Made by a program: the position numbers and the translations under genes
Assembly (NCBI GenBank): GCA_017644045.1
Contig: JAEPMI010000002.1
Span: forward strand, 731,785 to 795,784
Reading direction: 5' to 3'
DNA length: 64,000 nt
DNA from: Deltaproteobacteria bacterium
Lineage (GTDB): Bacteria > Myxococcota_A > Polyangia > Polyangiales > Houyiibacteriaceae
Shown: piece by piece, positions 7,282-15,169 of the stretch
Position numbering within the stretch: position 1 is the stretch's first letter
Layout: every line of letters starts with the position of its first letter
The notes under the pieces: model-generated
What the model was told of the DNA's origin: nothing
The model's input: the letters and a program-made list of their open reading frames with translations, nothing else
The model's database searches: none

Positions 7282-9831
7282 GTGTCTTCCCCCGACGCCA
7301 GCGCCTCCCTCGTCGACCGACTGCCGCCGCCCGGTCAGCGCCTCGACTCCGACGCTCTCCTCGAACGCTTCCTCGAGTACACGATGGACCGGGGCATCGA
7401 GCTCTATCCGGCGCAGGAAGAGGCGATCCTCGAGCTCTTCGACGGCAAGAACGTCATCCTCGCGACCCCCACCGGCTCGGGGAAGTCGCTGGTCGCGCTC
7501 GCGCTCTGCTTCATGGCGTTGGCCGAGGAGAAGACCGCCTTCTACACGGCCCCGGTCAAGGCGCTGGTCAACGAGAAGTTCTTCGACCTCTGCAAGATCC
7601 TCGGCGCCGACAACGTCGGGCTGATGACCGGCGACGCCTCGGTGAACGCCGACGCGCCGATCGTCTGCGCGACCGCCGAGATCGTCTCGTCGATGGCGCT
7701 CCGCGAGGGCACCCGCGCCGACGTCGACTACGTAGTCATGGACGAGTTCCACTTCTACTCGGACCACGACCGCGGGAACGCCTGGCAGATCCCGCTGCTG
7801 ACCATGGAGCAGACGAAGTTCCTGCTCATGAGCGCGACCCTCGGCGACACGACGTTCTTCGAGGAGGAGATCACGAAGCTCAACCGGTCGCCGACGGCGC
7901 TGGTGAAGACCGACGAGCGCCCGGTCCCGCTCGACTTCGAGTACCGCCTCACGCCGATCCACGAGACGATCGACGCGCTGCTGAAGGAAGGCCGCACGCC
8001 GATCTACATCGTGCACTTCACCCAGCGCGGCACCGCCGAGCAGGCGCAGGCGCTCATGAGCGTCGACTTCCTCAGCAAGGACGAGAAGGCGGCCATCAAG
8101 GACGTGATGAAGGGGCATCGGCTCACGAGCCCCTTCGGCAAGGAGCTCCGCCGCTGGCTGCCGCACGGCGTCGGCGTGCACCACGCGGGCATGCTCCCGA
8201 AGTACCGGCTGCTCGTGGAGAAGCTCGCGCAGCGTGGGATGCTCCGCATCATCTGCGGGACCGACACGCTCGGCGTCGGCGTCAACGTGCCGATCCGCAC
8301 CGTGCTCTTCACCCAGCTCTGCAAGTACGACGGTCAGAAGACCGCCGTGCTGAGCGTGCGCGACTTCAAGCAGATCGCGGGCCGCGCGGGTCGCAAGGGC
8401 TTCGACGATCGGGGCTCGGTGGTCGCACAGGCCCCGGCGCACGTGGTCGAGAACGAGAAGGCGCGGCGAAAGGCCGGCGACGACCCGAAGAAGCTCCGCA
8501 AGATCAAGAAGAGCAAGCCGCCCGAGCGCGGCTACGCCCACTTCGACGAAGAGACCTTCGAGAAGCTCCAGAGCTCGGAGCCCGAGCGACTGGTCAGCCG
8601 CTTCGAGGTCACCACCGCGATGGTGCTCAACGTGCTCAGCCGCTCGGCTCCGGCCGACTCGCGCCCCAAGGCCGGCTGCGAAGGGCTGCGCACCCTGATC
8701 GAGCGCAGCCACGAGGCGCGCAAGCACAAGTTCCGCCACGGTCGCCGCGCGCTCCAGATCCTCCGCTCGCTCCGCGACGCGGGCATCGTCGAGATCACCG
8801 AGGGCGGCGCCCGACCGAGCGTGGACCTGCAGGACGACTTCTCGCTGAACCAGTCGCTCAGCCTCTGGGTCGTCGAAGCGATCACCACCCTCGAACCCGA
8901 GGCCCCGGACTACGCCCTCGACGTGCTCAGCTTCGTCGAGGCGACCCTCGAGAACCCCGGCTCCATCCTCCGCGCGCAGCTCAGCACCCTGAAGGGCCGC
9001 GCGGTGAACGCGATGAAGGCCGAGGGCATCGAGTACGACGAGCGGATGGCCAAGCTCGAGGAAATCGAGCTGCCGCAGCCGCGCGCCGATCTCATCTACG
9101 CGACGTTCGAGGTCTTCGCGCAGCAGCACCCCTGGGTCGGCGACGGCGACAACCTGCGGCCGAAGTCGATCGCGCGCGACCTCTTCGAGATGGGCGCGAG
9201 CTTCAACGAGTACGTGAAGGAGTACGGCCTCCAACGCAGCGAGGGCGTGCTGCTCCGCTACCTGTCGAACGCGTACAAGGCGCTCATTCAGACGGTCCCC
9301 GATTCGTCGAAGACCGAAGAGCTCCGCGACCTGGAAGCCTGGCTGAAGGGGACGGTGAAGTCGGTCGACTCGAGCCTCATCGACGAGTGGGAGCGGCTCA
9401 CCGACCCCAACGCCAACGCCCGTGACATCGAGAAGGTCGAGCACGAGCTCCCCGAGGAGCACGACATCACCCAGGACCGCCGCGCGTTCACCGTCATGAT
9501 CCGCAACGCCGTCTGGCGCGTCGTCCGAGCCCTGGCCGGCCGCGACCTCTCGCGCCTACGCGACGCCCTCAACGAGGTCCCCGACAAGGACGAGGTCGTC
9601 GCCGCGATCGACGCCTACTTCGAGGAGCACGAACGCATCCTCACCGACCCCGAGGCCCGCAGCCCGAAGCACCTGCGAATCACCGAAGACGGCGACGACT
9701 GGCTCGTCGAGCAGACCATCAGCGACCCCGCGGACCACCACGACTTCAAGCTGCGCCTGAAGGTGGACCGCGCCGTCAGCGCGGAGAAGGGCCGCCCGGC
9801 CCTGAACTGGCTCGGCTTCGAGCGGCTCTGA
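7282..9831 (+). CDS. Ski2-like DEAD/DEAH helicase with DUF3516
   Basis: An 849-residue helicase. Motif I is ATPTGSGKS (61-69), motif II is DEFH (154-157), motif III is SAT (184-186) and motif VI is in QIAGRAGRKG near residue 370. The HHAGMLPKYR block and the GTDTLGVGVN block are typical of Ski2-like RNA helicases. The remaining 400 residues fit the DUF3516 region that accompanies these helicases in actinobacteria and myxobacteria. The role is presumably RNA unwinding in turnover or ribosome metabolism, but no substrate is known. The start is a GTG; the protein begins with a short acidic leader before the first helicase helix. It stands alone and is followed by a tandem repeat. Confidence 0.88.
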   Translation: MSSPDASASLVDRLPPPGQRLDSDALLERFLEYTMDRGIELYPAQEEAILELFDGKNVILATPTGSGKSLVALALCFMALAEEKTAFYTAPVKALVNEKFFDLCKILGADNVGLMTGDASVNADAPIVCATAEIVSSMALREGTRADVDYVVMDEFHFYSDHDRGNAWQIPLLTMEQTKFLLMSATLGDTTFFEEEITKLNRSPTALVKTDERPVPLDFEYRLTPIHETIDALLKEGRTPIYIVHFTQRGTAEQAQALMSVDFLSKDEKAAIKDVMKGHRLTSPFGKELRRWLPHGVGVHHAGMLPKYRLLVEKLAQRGMLRIICGTDTLGVGVNVPIRTVLFTQLCKYDGQKTAVLSVRDFKQIAGRAGRKGFDDRGSVVAQAPAHVVENEKARRKAGDDPKKLRKIKKSKPPERGYAHFDEETFEKLQSSEPERLVSRFEVTTAMVLNVLSRSAPADSRPKAGCEGLRTLIERSHEARKHKFRHGRRALQILRSLRDAGIVEITEGGARPSVDLQDDFSLNQSLSLWVVEAITTLEPEAPDYALDVLSFVEATLENPGSILRAQLSTLKGRAVNAMKAEGIEYDERMAKLEEIELPQPRADLIYATFEVFAQQHPWVGDGDNLRPKSIARDLFEMGASFNEYVKEYGLQRSEGVLLRYLSNAYKALIQTVPDSSKTEELRDLEAWLKGTVKSVDSSLIDEWERLTDPNANARDIEKVEHELPEEHDITQDRRAFTVMIRNAVWRVVRALAGRDLSRLRDALNEVPDKDEVVAAIDAYFEEHERILTDPEARSPKHLRITEDGDDWLVEQTISDPADHHDFKLRLKVDRAVSAEKGRPALNWLGFERL

Positions 9832-9832
9832 T

Positions 9833-9912
9833 CCGAACGCCGACTCCGACGACCGAACACCGACTCCGAGAGCGGAACGCCGACTCCGACAACCGAAGGC
9901 CGACAACCGTCA
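9833..9912. repeat. Four tandem 20-bp units
   Basis: Consecutive 20-base units begin at 9833, 9853, 9873 and 9893. The first three share the pattern CCGAACGCCGACTCCGA with two to five differences; the fourth is degenerate. They sit immediately after the helicase stop and run up to the stop of the minus-strand gene. The same words (CCGAACGCCGA, CGCCGAGAG) recur in the hairpin at 21453-21497, which suggests a dispersed intergenic family. Confidence 0.75.
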
Positions 9913-10269
9913 CCGACGGAGCCAGCGGACCAAGCGACGCCATGGGGAAGGCGGTGGGATAGGAAGCCGTCGGATCGCCACCATCTCGCGCCCATCCACC
10001 ATCGGTTCCCAGTGCTCGAGACAGCCCGTGACGACCGCACCTCGGTTCGCGGCGCCGTCTCCCACGAAGACCAGGTCGCCAAAGCTGGCGTCCGACGCCG
10101 CGAGCCGGTCCCGCAGCCCAACCGATCCCTCGGAGTGCACCTCGTACAGGTCCCAGAACATCGCCTTCATCCGAACCCGCTCGACCGTCGCCCAGTGCTC
10201 GTCCCCACAGATGACCTGCCAAGAGACGTCCGGCGCCGCGCGCTTCCCATCTCCGCCGGTCGCCACCAT
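9910..10269 (-). CDS. Hypothetical protein, 119 aa
   Basis: A small soluble protein with no signal peptide and no recognised domain. It has a mixed alpha/beta composition with a GDGAANRG segment and a basic Pro/Arg-rich tail (RRLPIPPPSPWRR). The GGGGAG directly before the ATG at 10269 leaves almost no spacer, so the GTG of the next codon but one could also serve. It begins eight bases after the stop of the 94-residue gene upstream, so the two probably form a small operon. The predicted protein looks natural (ordered hydrophobic strands, Trp and Tyr present), unlike most overlapping frames here. Confidence 0.5.
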   Translation of the reverse strand: MVATGGDGKRAAPDVSWQVICGDEHWATVERVRMKAMFWDLYEVHSEGSVGLRDRLAASDASFGDLVFVGDGAANRGAVVTGCLEHWEPMVDGREMVAIRRLPIPPPSPWRRLVRWLRR

Positions 10270-10277
10270 CTCCCCGA

Positions 10278-10562
10278 TCAGTCCTCGCTCGGGTCCAAAG
10301 CTCTCGTCGCGCCCCGACGCTCACCGTAGACGCCCCGCTCCACGTCCACGACGACGGCGCCATCGGGATGGACTCGAACCATCACCATGACGTCGCCGAC
10401 CCGCATCCACCACCGCCGTTCCTCCATCTGCTCGATGTGAAGCCAGTGATCGACCACCAGCTCATCGAACACACCGCGGTCCTTCAGAGCAATCTCCTCG
10501 CCCCCGTCGTGAGCGAGCACGCGCCACTCGGCACCCGGGCGACGCGCGCACTTCGCGCCCAT
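10278..10562 (-). CDS. Hypothetical protein, 94 aa
   Basis: A small protein rich in alternating hydrophobic residues (MVMVRVHPDGAVVVDVERG), suggesting a beta-sheet fold. There is no signal peptide and no known motif. It is the first gene of a two-gene minus-strand unit with the 119-residue protein. The start at 10562 is the first ATG of the frame and has only a weak ribosome-binding site, so the N terminus is uncertain. Confidence 0.45.
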   Translation of the reverse strand: MGAKCARRPGAEWRVLAHDGGEEIALKDRGVFDELVVDHWLHIEQMEERRWWMRVGDVMVMVRVHPDGAVVVDVERGVYGERRGATRALDPSED

Positions 10563-10902
10563 TCGTCATGTCGATGATCGGACATCAGGCCGCACACCAT
10601 GTTGTCCCGGTGCACGGGCGCAAGGGCGCTCAACCAGCGCGGCGCTTCGGGGAAAGCTCTCACGGCCCCCAGTAGTCGAACACCTAGCGTGCCCCGCTCG
10701 AGCGACCGCGCTGAAGGTCGTTCGACCCCGGCTGGACCGGCATTCCAGCGGAATCTGCGCACTGTGCAAGAAGTGCGCGGTGCACATGCGCGCATCGCGG
10801 CATCAACTGAAATCACGGTGCAATTGACTGGGCATGGTCTTCGCAGGATCCTGTGGATCGTGGTGGAAACGGGGTCATCGGACCCCAATGGATGAGGTCT
10901 CG
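10563..10902. other. Intergenic region, divergent leader
   Basis: About 340 bases between two divergent genes, somewhat less GC-rich than the genes on either side. A TTGACT at 10824-10829 could be a -35 element for the plus-strand lipoprotein, but no convincing -10 follows at 17 bases. A short hairpin GGGGTC-ATCG-GACCCC lies at 10871-10886, just before the GAGG at 10894-10897 that precedes the ATG at 10903. Open frames through this stretch have shadow-like composition and are not annotated. Confidence 0.4.
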
Positions 10903-12984
10903 ATGCCCCGCTTGCGATTCAGTCTCTGCTTTCTTCTCCTCGCTGCCTGCGACTGCGGCGGGGGTGCCGGAGAGCCGTGCCTGTCGACCGCGAGCTGCCC
11001 CACGGGACATGTGTGCATCGACAGCGTCTGCGTGGATCCGGATGACCGAACGCCCTGTGCGACGGCCGTCGACTGCGACGCGGGCGAGCTCTGCATCGAT
11101 GGGCTGTGCACCGACCGCGACGTGGAGCCGGGCTGCGAGGACCTCGATGGTGACGGCTACGGCGAAGGTTGCTCGCTGGGCGACGACTGCGACGACACGA
11201 ACCCCGCGCAGAACGGACGAGAGGTCTGCGATGGGATGGACAACGACTGCGACGGCGAGATCGACAACGGCGTCCTGAGCGCCTGCGGCAACTGCGACCC
11301 GACCTGCATGTCGAGCGGCTTCGGCATCCCCGACGGTATGCCCTGGGACATCAGCAACGAGGGCGAGGACGAGTCGGATGGTGTCGGCGTCGACGACGAG
11401 GGCGCGCTGGTGCTCGACTCCCGGCGCATCAACACCAACTTCATCTGGATCGCCAACACCGGCGAGGGCACCGTCTCGCGACTCAGCACGACCGCGCCCT
11501 ACGAAGAGGTCGGCCGCTACTACACGGGCCCCGAAGCGAGCGCGAGCAGCGATCCATCGCGAACCAGCGTGAACTCGGTCGGCGATGCGTACGTCGCGAA
11601 CCGCCGGGGCACGGGCCTGGTGCGCATCTCGGTGCTCGGGGACTCGTGCCCGGACAGCAACGGCGATGGCGCGATCACCACGTCGCAGGACCTCAACGGC
11701 GACGGCATCATCAGCCGCAACCTGGCTGACGGCGAGCTCCTTCCGTGGGGTGAGGACGACTGTGTGCTCTGGTTCCGCGATCTCGACGACGTCTTCCCGG
11801 GCGAGACGCTCGTGCGCGCGCTCGCCGCTCAGGACGTCGCGGGGTTGGACGGCGACGTTCAGGAGTACGTCTGGGTCGGTGGTCACGCGACCTCGATGGT
11901 CGCGAAGATCGACGGCGAGACCGGTGAGCCGCTCTTCTCCGTGCAGGCGCCGGTGGCGACCTACGGCTTCGCTCTCGACGGCAACGGCCAGCTCTGGATC
12001 AGCGGTCGCGGCAACCGCGCGATCGGTCGCGTCGACACCAACCGCTGCGTCGATCTAGCGAGCTGCAGCGACGCGATCTGCATCGCGAGCGCCGGCGAGG
12101 GAACCGAGTGCGACACCGCCGTGAAGGCCCGCATCCCGGCGCCGCACCGCGCCTACGGGATCACGGTCGACTTCAACCAGCGCGTCTGGCTCGGTGGCGA
12201 CGAGCCGCATCCGACGCTCACCTACGACGCGCGCTTCTCGCGCTACGACCCGAGCGCCGCCGGCGGCTCGCGCTGGATTACGGTCGACGTGACGCCCAAT
12301 GGGCACGTCATCAACGGCATCGCCGCCGACGCGGACGGATGGGTGTGGGGCGCGGGCTGGAGCACCGCGGGCATCATCCGCATCGAGGCGGACAACCCCT
12401 CGAACTGGATTACCGTTCCCGGCACCCTCGGGGTGAACAACAAGGGCATGGCCATCGACGCCGAGGGCAAGGTCTGGTCGATCACCAACGGCAACAACCA
12501 GGCGCTCGTGGTGACGCCGGGCCCCACCATCGACGACAACACGCTGGAGACGGGTGTCGGCGCCTCCACGCTGGTCTCCAACTACACCTACTCGGACATG
12601 ACCGGTCTGCAGCTCCGGCTCGCGACCAACCCGCGCGGCTTCTACCGCCACATCTTCGAAGCGTGTGACGGTGGCGAAGTCGACTGGGCCGACGTCGTCT
12701 TCGACGCGGAGATCCCCCCGGGCACCAACGTGTCCTTCCGAGTGAAGACCGCCCCCACCCGGGCGGAGCTCGACCTGGTCGATTGGGTCGCGGTCGGCAT
12801 GACCCCGCCCGACGTCTCGCCGCTCTCCATCGCGGCCGCGTTGATGGGCGCGGGGGTCGTCCCCGAGCGCTTCCTGCTCCTCGAGATCGCGCTCCAAGCC
12901 GAGCGCTCCAGCTCCACCGAGGTCATCACCCCCCGGGTGCGCTCGGTCGACGTGACCCACACCTGCGTTCCCATCGTCGAGTAG
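10903..12984 (+). CDS. Lipoprotein with MopE-type motif and beta-propeller (twin 1)
   Basis: A 693-residue lipoprotein; the leader ends LLLAAC with the lipidated Cys at 16. The ATG at 10903 is chosen because it starts this leader and has GAGG six bases upstream; a longer frame from 10834 adds an implausible N terminus. Residues 17-95 contain short disulfide-type motifs and a MopE-type metal-binding block (DLDGDGYGEGC, DDCDDTNP, GMDNDCDGEIDNG). Residues 100-560 form a propeller-like repeat region (IWIANTGEGTVSRL, YVWVGGHATS, GQLWISG, RVWLGG, GWVWGAG, KVWSITNG) resembling NHL or virginiamycin B lyase propellers. The C-terminal 120 residues look like a beta-sandwich. Likely an outer-surface binding protein. 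Confidence 0.75.
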   Translation: MPRLRFSLCFLLLAACDCGGGAGEPCLSTASCPTGHVCIDSVCVDPDDRTPCATAVDCDAGELCIDGLCTDRDVEPGCEDLDGDGYGEGCSLGDDCDDTNPAQNGREVCDGMDNDCDGEIDNGVLSACGNCDPTCMSSGFGIPDGMPWDISNEGEDESDGVGVDDEGALVLDSRRINTNFIWIANTGEGTVSRLSTTAPYEEVGRYYTGPEASASSDPSRTSVNSVGDAYVANRRGTGLVRISVLGDSCPDSNGDGAITTSQDLNGDGIISRNLADGELLPWGEDDCVLWFRDLDDVFPGETLVRALAAQDVAGLDGDVQEYVWVGGHATSMVAKIDGETGEPLFSVQAPVATYGFALDGNGQLWISGRGNRAIGRVDTNRCVDLASCSDAICIASAGEGTECDTAVKARIPAPHRAYGITVDFNQRVWLGGDEPHPTLTYDARFSRYDPSAAGGSRWITVDVTPNGHVINGIAADADGWVWGAGWSTAGIIRIEADNPSNWITVPGTLGVNNKGMAIDAEGKVWSITNGNNQALVVTPGPTIDDNTLETGVGASTLVSNYTYSDMTGLQLRLATNPRGFYRHIFEACDGGEVDWADVVFDAEIPPGTNVSFRVKTAPTRAELDLVDWVAVGMTPPDVSPLSIAAALMGAGVVPERFLLLEIALQAERSSSTEVITPRVRSVDVTHTCVPIVE
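12579..12662 (+). repeat. 84-bp block identical to 14680-14763 in the twin gene
   Basis: The block encodes NYTYSDMTGLQLRLATN and the following residues, and is identical base for base in both twins, third codon positions included, while flanking codons differ. This is what a recent gene-conversion tract or very strong local constraint would look like. Confidence 0.7.
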
Positions 12985-13006
12985 TCCTCGGCCCACAGAG
13001 AACCCC

Positions 13007-15088
13007 ATGAAGCACCTTCGTCCAGCCGCGCTCCTCCTCCTCCTCGCTGCCTGCGACTGTGGCACGACCCTCGGCGGTCCGTGTCTGTCGACCGCCGACT
13101 GCAACGGCGACGCCATCTGCATCGACGGCGAGTGCACACCGCCCGACGACACCGGTGGCCCCTGCACGACGGTCGCCGACTGCGATCCGGGCTTCCTCTG
13201 CATCGACATGACGTGCGTGCGCCGCGACACCGAACCGGGGTGTGAGGACCTCGACGGTGACGGCTACGGCGAGGGCTGCTCGCTGGGCATGGACTGCGAC
13301 GACACCGACCCGGCGCAGAACGGCCGAGAGGTCTGCGACGGTCTCGACAACGACTGCGATGGCGAAGCCGACAACGGCGTGCTCAGCCCCTGCGGCAACT
13401 GCGACCCGCTCTGCCGTGCCGACGGCTTCGGGCCGCCCGACGGCATGCCCTGGGACATCGGCGACGACAGCGAGGACGAGTCCGATGGCGTCGGCGTCGA
13501 CGACGACGGCGCGCTGGTGCTCGACTCGCGCCGCATCAACACCAACTTCATCTGGGTCGCGAACACCACCGAAGGCTCGGTCTCGCGCTTCAGCACCACC
13601 GCGCCCTACCCCGAAGTCGGCCGCTACTTCACCGGCGCCGTCGTCAACGCCGGTGCGTACTTCGCGGGCAACGATCCTTCGCGAACCAGCGTGAACTCCC
13701 GCGGAGACGCCTTCGTCGGCAACCGAAACGGCAACGAGCTCACCCGCATCTCCGTGCTGGGAACCGACTGTCCCGACAGCAACGGCGACGGCGTGGTGAC
13801 CACCTCGCAGGACCTGAACGGCGACGGCATCATCAGCACCAACCTCGCCGACGGGGAGATGCTCGCGTGGGGCGAGGACGACTGCATCCTCTGGCACAAG
13901 AACCTCGACGACGCGCTCCCCGGTGAGAACCTCATCCGCGCGGTCGCGGCGCAGGACGTGGACGGGCTCGATGGCGCGCTCCTCGAGTACGTCTGGGTCG
14001 GTGGTCACCGGACCCAGACGGTCAGCAAGCTCGACGGCGAGACCGGCGACGTGATCCTCACCGTGCCCTCCCCCGTGCCGACCTATGGGTTCGCCCTCGA
14101 CGGTAGCGGCCAGCTCTGGATCAGTGGCAACGGCGACACCGCCATCGGTCGCGTGGACACGACGCGCTGCATCGACGACGCGAGCTGCGTCGCCGACGCG
14201 ATCTGCGACGCGGGCACCCCGGAGAACGACGGCTGCGATGGCGCCATTCGGGCGCGGATTCCGATGTCGCACTTCCCCTACGGCATCACCGTCGACTTCA
14301 ACCAGCGTGTCTGGACCGGCGGCCGCAGCGGTGGGAACACCGCCATGTACAGCCGCTACGATCCGGCCGCTCCGAGCGGCTCGCGCTGGGTGAGCGTCAG
14401 CCAGGGCACGCCCGGGTGGCTCCACGGCATCGCCGCCGACGCGAATGGCTTCATCTGGGGCGCGCTCCAGCAGTCGGGCATCGTGCGCATCGACGCCGAC
14501 GACCCGAACACGCGGCTCATCGTGCCCGGCACGCCGGGACCGACGAACAAGGGCATGGCCATCGACGCAGAGGGCAAGATCTGGTGCATCACCCAGAACA
14601 ACTACGCGGTCGTGATCACGCCCGGCATGGCCATCGACGCGAACACTGTCGAGACCAACGTCGCCGCGAGCATGCGCGGCAACTACACCTACTCGGACAT
14701 GACCGGTCTGCAGCTCCGGCTCGCGACCAACCCGCGCGGCTTCTACCGCCACATCTTCGAAGCCTGCCCGGACGGCGGAGTGCCCTCCTGGACCGACGTG
14801 GTCTTCGACGCCTCGGTGCCGCCGGGGACCACCCTCTCCTTCCGAGTGAAGACCGCCGACACCCGCGACGGTCTCGCCCTCGCCGAGTGGGTCGCCGTGG
14901 GCTCGGTCCCGCCGCCCGCCGACCGATTCTCGATCGGTGACGCGCTGATGGCGGCGGGGATCACCCCCCAGCGTTTCCTCATGCTCGAGATCGCCCTGCA
15001 AGCCGATCGGGTCAGCAGCACCGAGGTGATCACGCCCCGCGTGATGAGCACCGACGTGACCCACACCTGCGAGCCCATCATCGAGTAG
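13007..15088 (+). CDS. Lipoprotein with MopE-type motif and beta-propeller (twin 2)
   Basis: A tandem paralogue of the preceding gene, 22 bases downstream and exactly the same length (693 residues), with the lipidated Cys again at 16 (LLLAAC). The domain order is identical: short Cys motifs, a MopE-type block (DLDGDGYGEGC, GLDNDCDGEADNG), propeller strands (FIWVANTTEGSVSRF, YVWVGGHRTQ, RVWTGG) and a C-terminal beta-sandwich. The two proteins agree over most of their length but differ in loops, and one stretch of 84 bases is identical in DNA. They probably form one transcript and a related pair of surface proteins; the ligand is unknown. Confidence 0.75.
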   Translation: MKHLRPAALLLLLAACDCGTTLGGPCLSTADCNGDAICIDGECTPPDDTGGPCTTVADCDPGFLCIDMTCVRRDTEPGCEDLDGDGYGEGCSLGMDCDDTDPAQNGREVCDGLDNDCDGEADNGVLSPCGNCDPLCRADGFGPPDGMPWDIGDDSEDESDGVGVDDDGALVLDSRRINTNFIWVANTTEGSVSRFSTTAPYPEVGRYFTGAVVNAGAYFAGNDPSRTSVNSRGDAFVGNRNGNELTRISVLGTDCPDSNGDGVVTTSQDLNGDGIISTNLADGEMLAWGEDDCILWHKNLDDALPGENLIRAVAAQDVDGLDGALLEYVWVGGHRTQTVSKLDGETGDVILTVPSPVPTYGFALDGSGQLWISGNGDTAIGRVDTTRCIDDASCVADAICDAGTPENDGCDGAIRARIPMSHFPYGITVDFNQRVWTGGRSGGNTAMYSRYDPAAPSGSRWVSVSQGTPGWLHGIAADANGFIWGALQQSGIVRIDADDPNTRLIVPGTPGPTNKGMAIDAEGKIWCITQNNYAVVITPGMAIDANTVETNVAASMRGNYTYSDMTGLQLRLATNPRGFYRHIFEACPDGGVPSWTDVVFDASVPPGTTLSFRVKTADTRDGLALAEWVAVGSVPPPADRFSIGDALMAAGITPQRFLMLEIALQADRVSSTEVITPRVMSTDVTHTCEPIIE

Positions 15089-15169
15089 CGGCCCCCCTCG
15101 CCGATTGCGGGACCGAGGGCACCCCGCGTGATACGGTGATTCGTTCGGAATTTCGAACGAATCCGTCCG

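Noticed and set aside
6496..9462. A 988-codon open frame antisense to the helicase gene
   Set aside because: It lacks any motif, while the plus strand carries all helicase motifs in one frame.
10824..10852. Sigma-70 promoter for the first twin lipoprotein
   Set aside because: TTGACT is present but the -10 position reads GGATCC, so the assignment is not supported.
10484..10895. Small open frames on both strands between the two hypothetical genes and the first twin lipoprotein
   Set aside because: Ser/Arg-rich shadow composition, no ribosome-binding sites, and mutual overlap.
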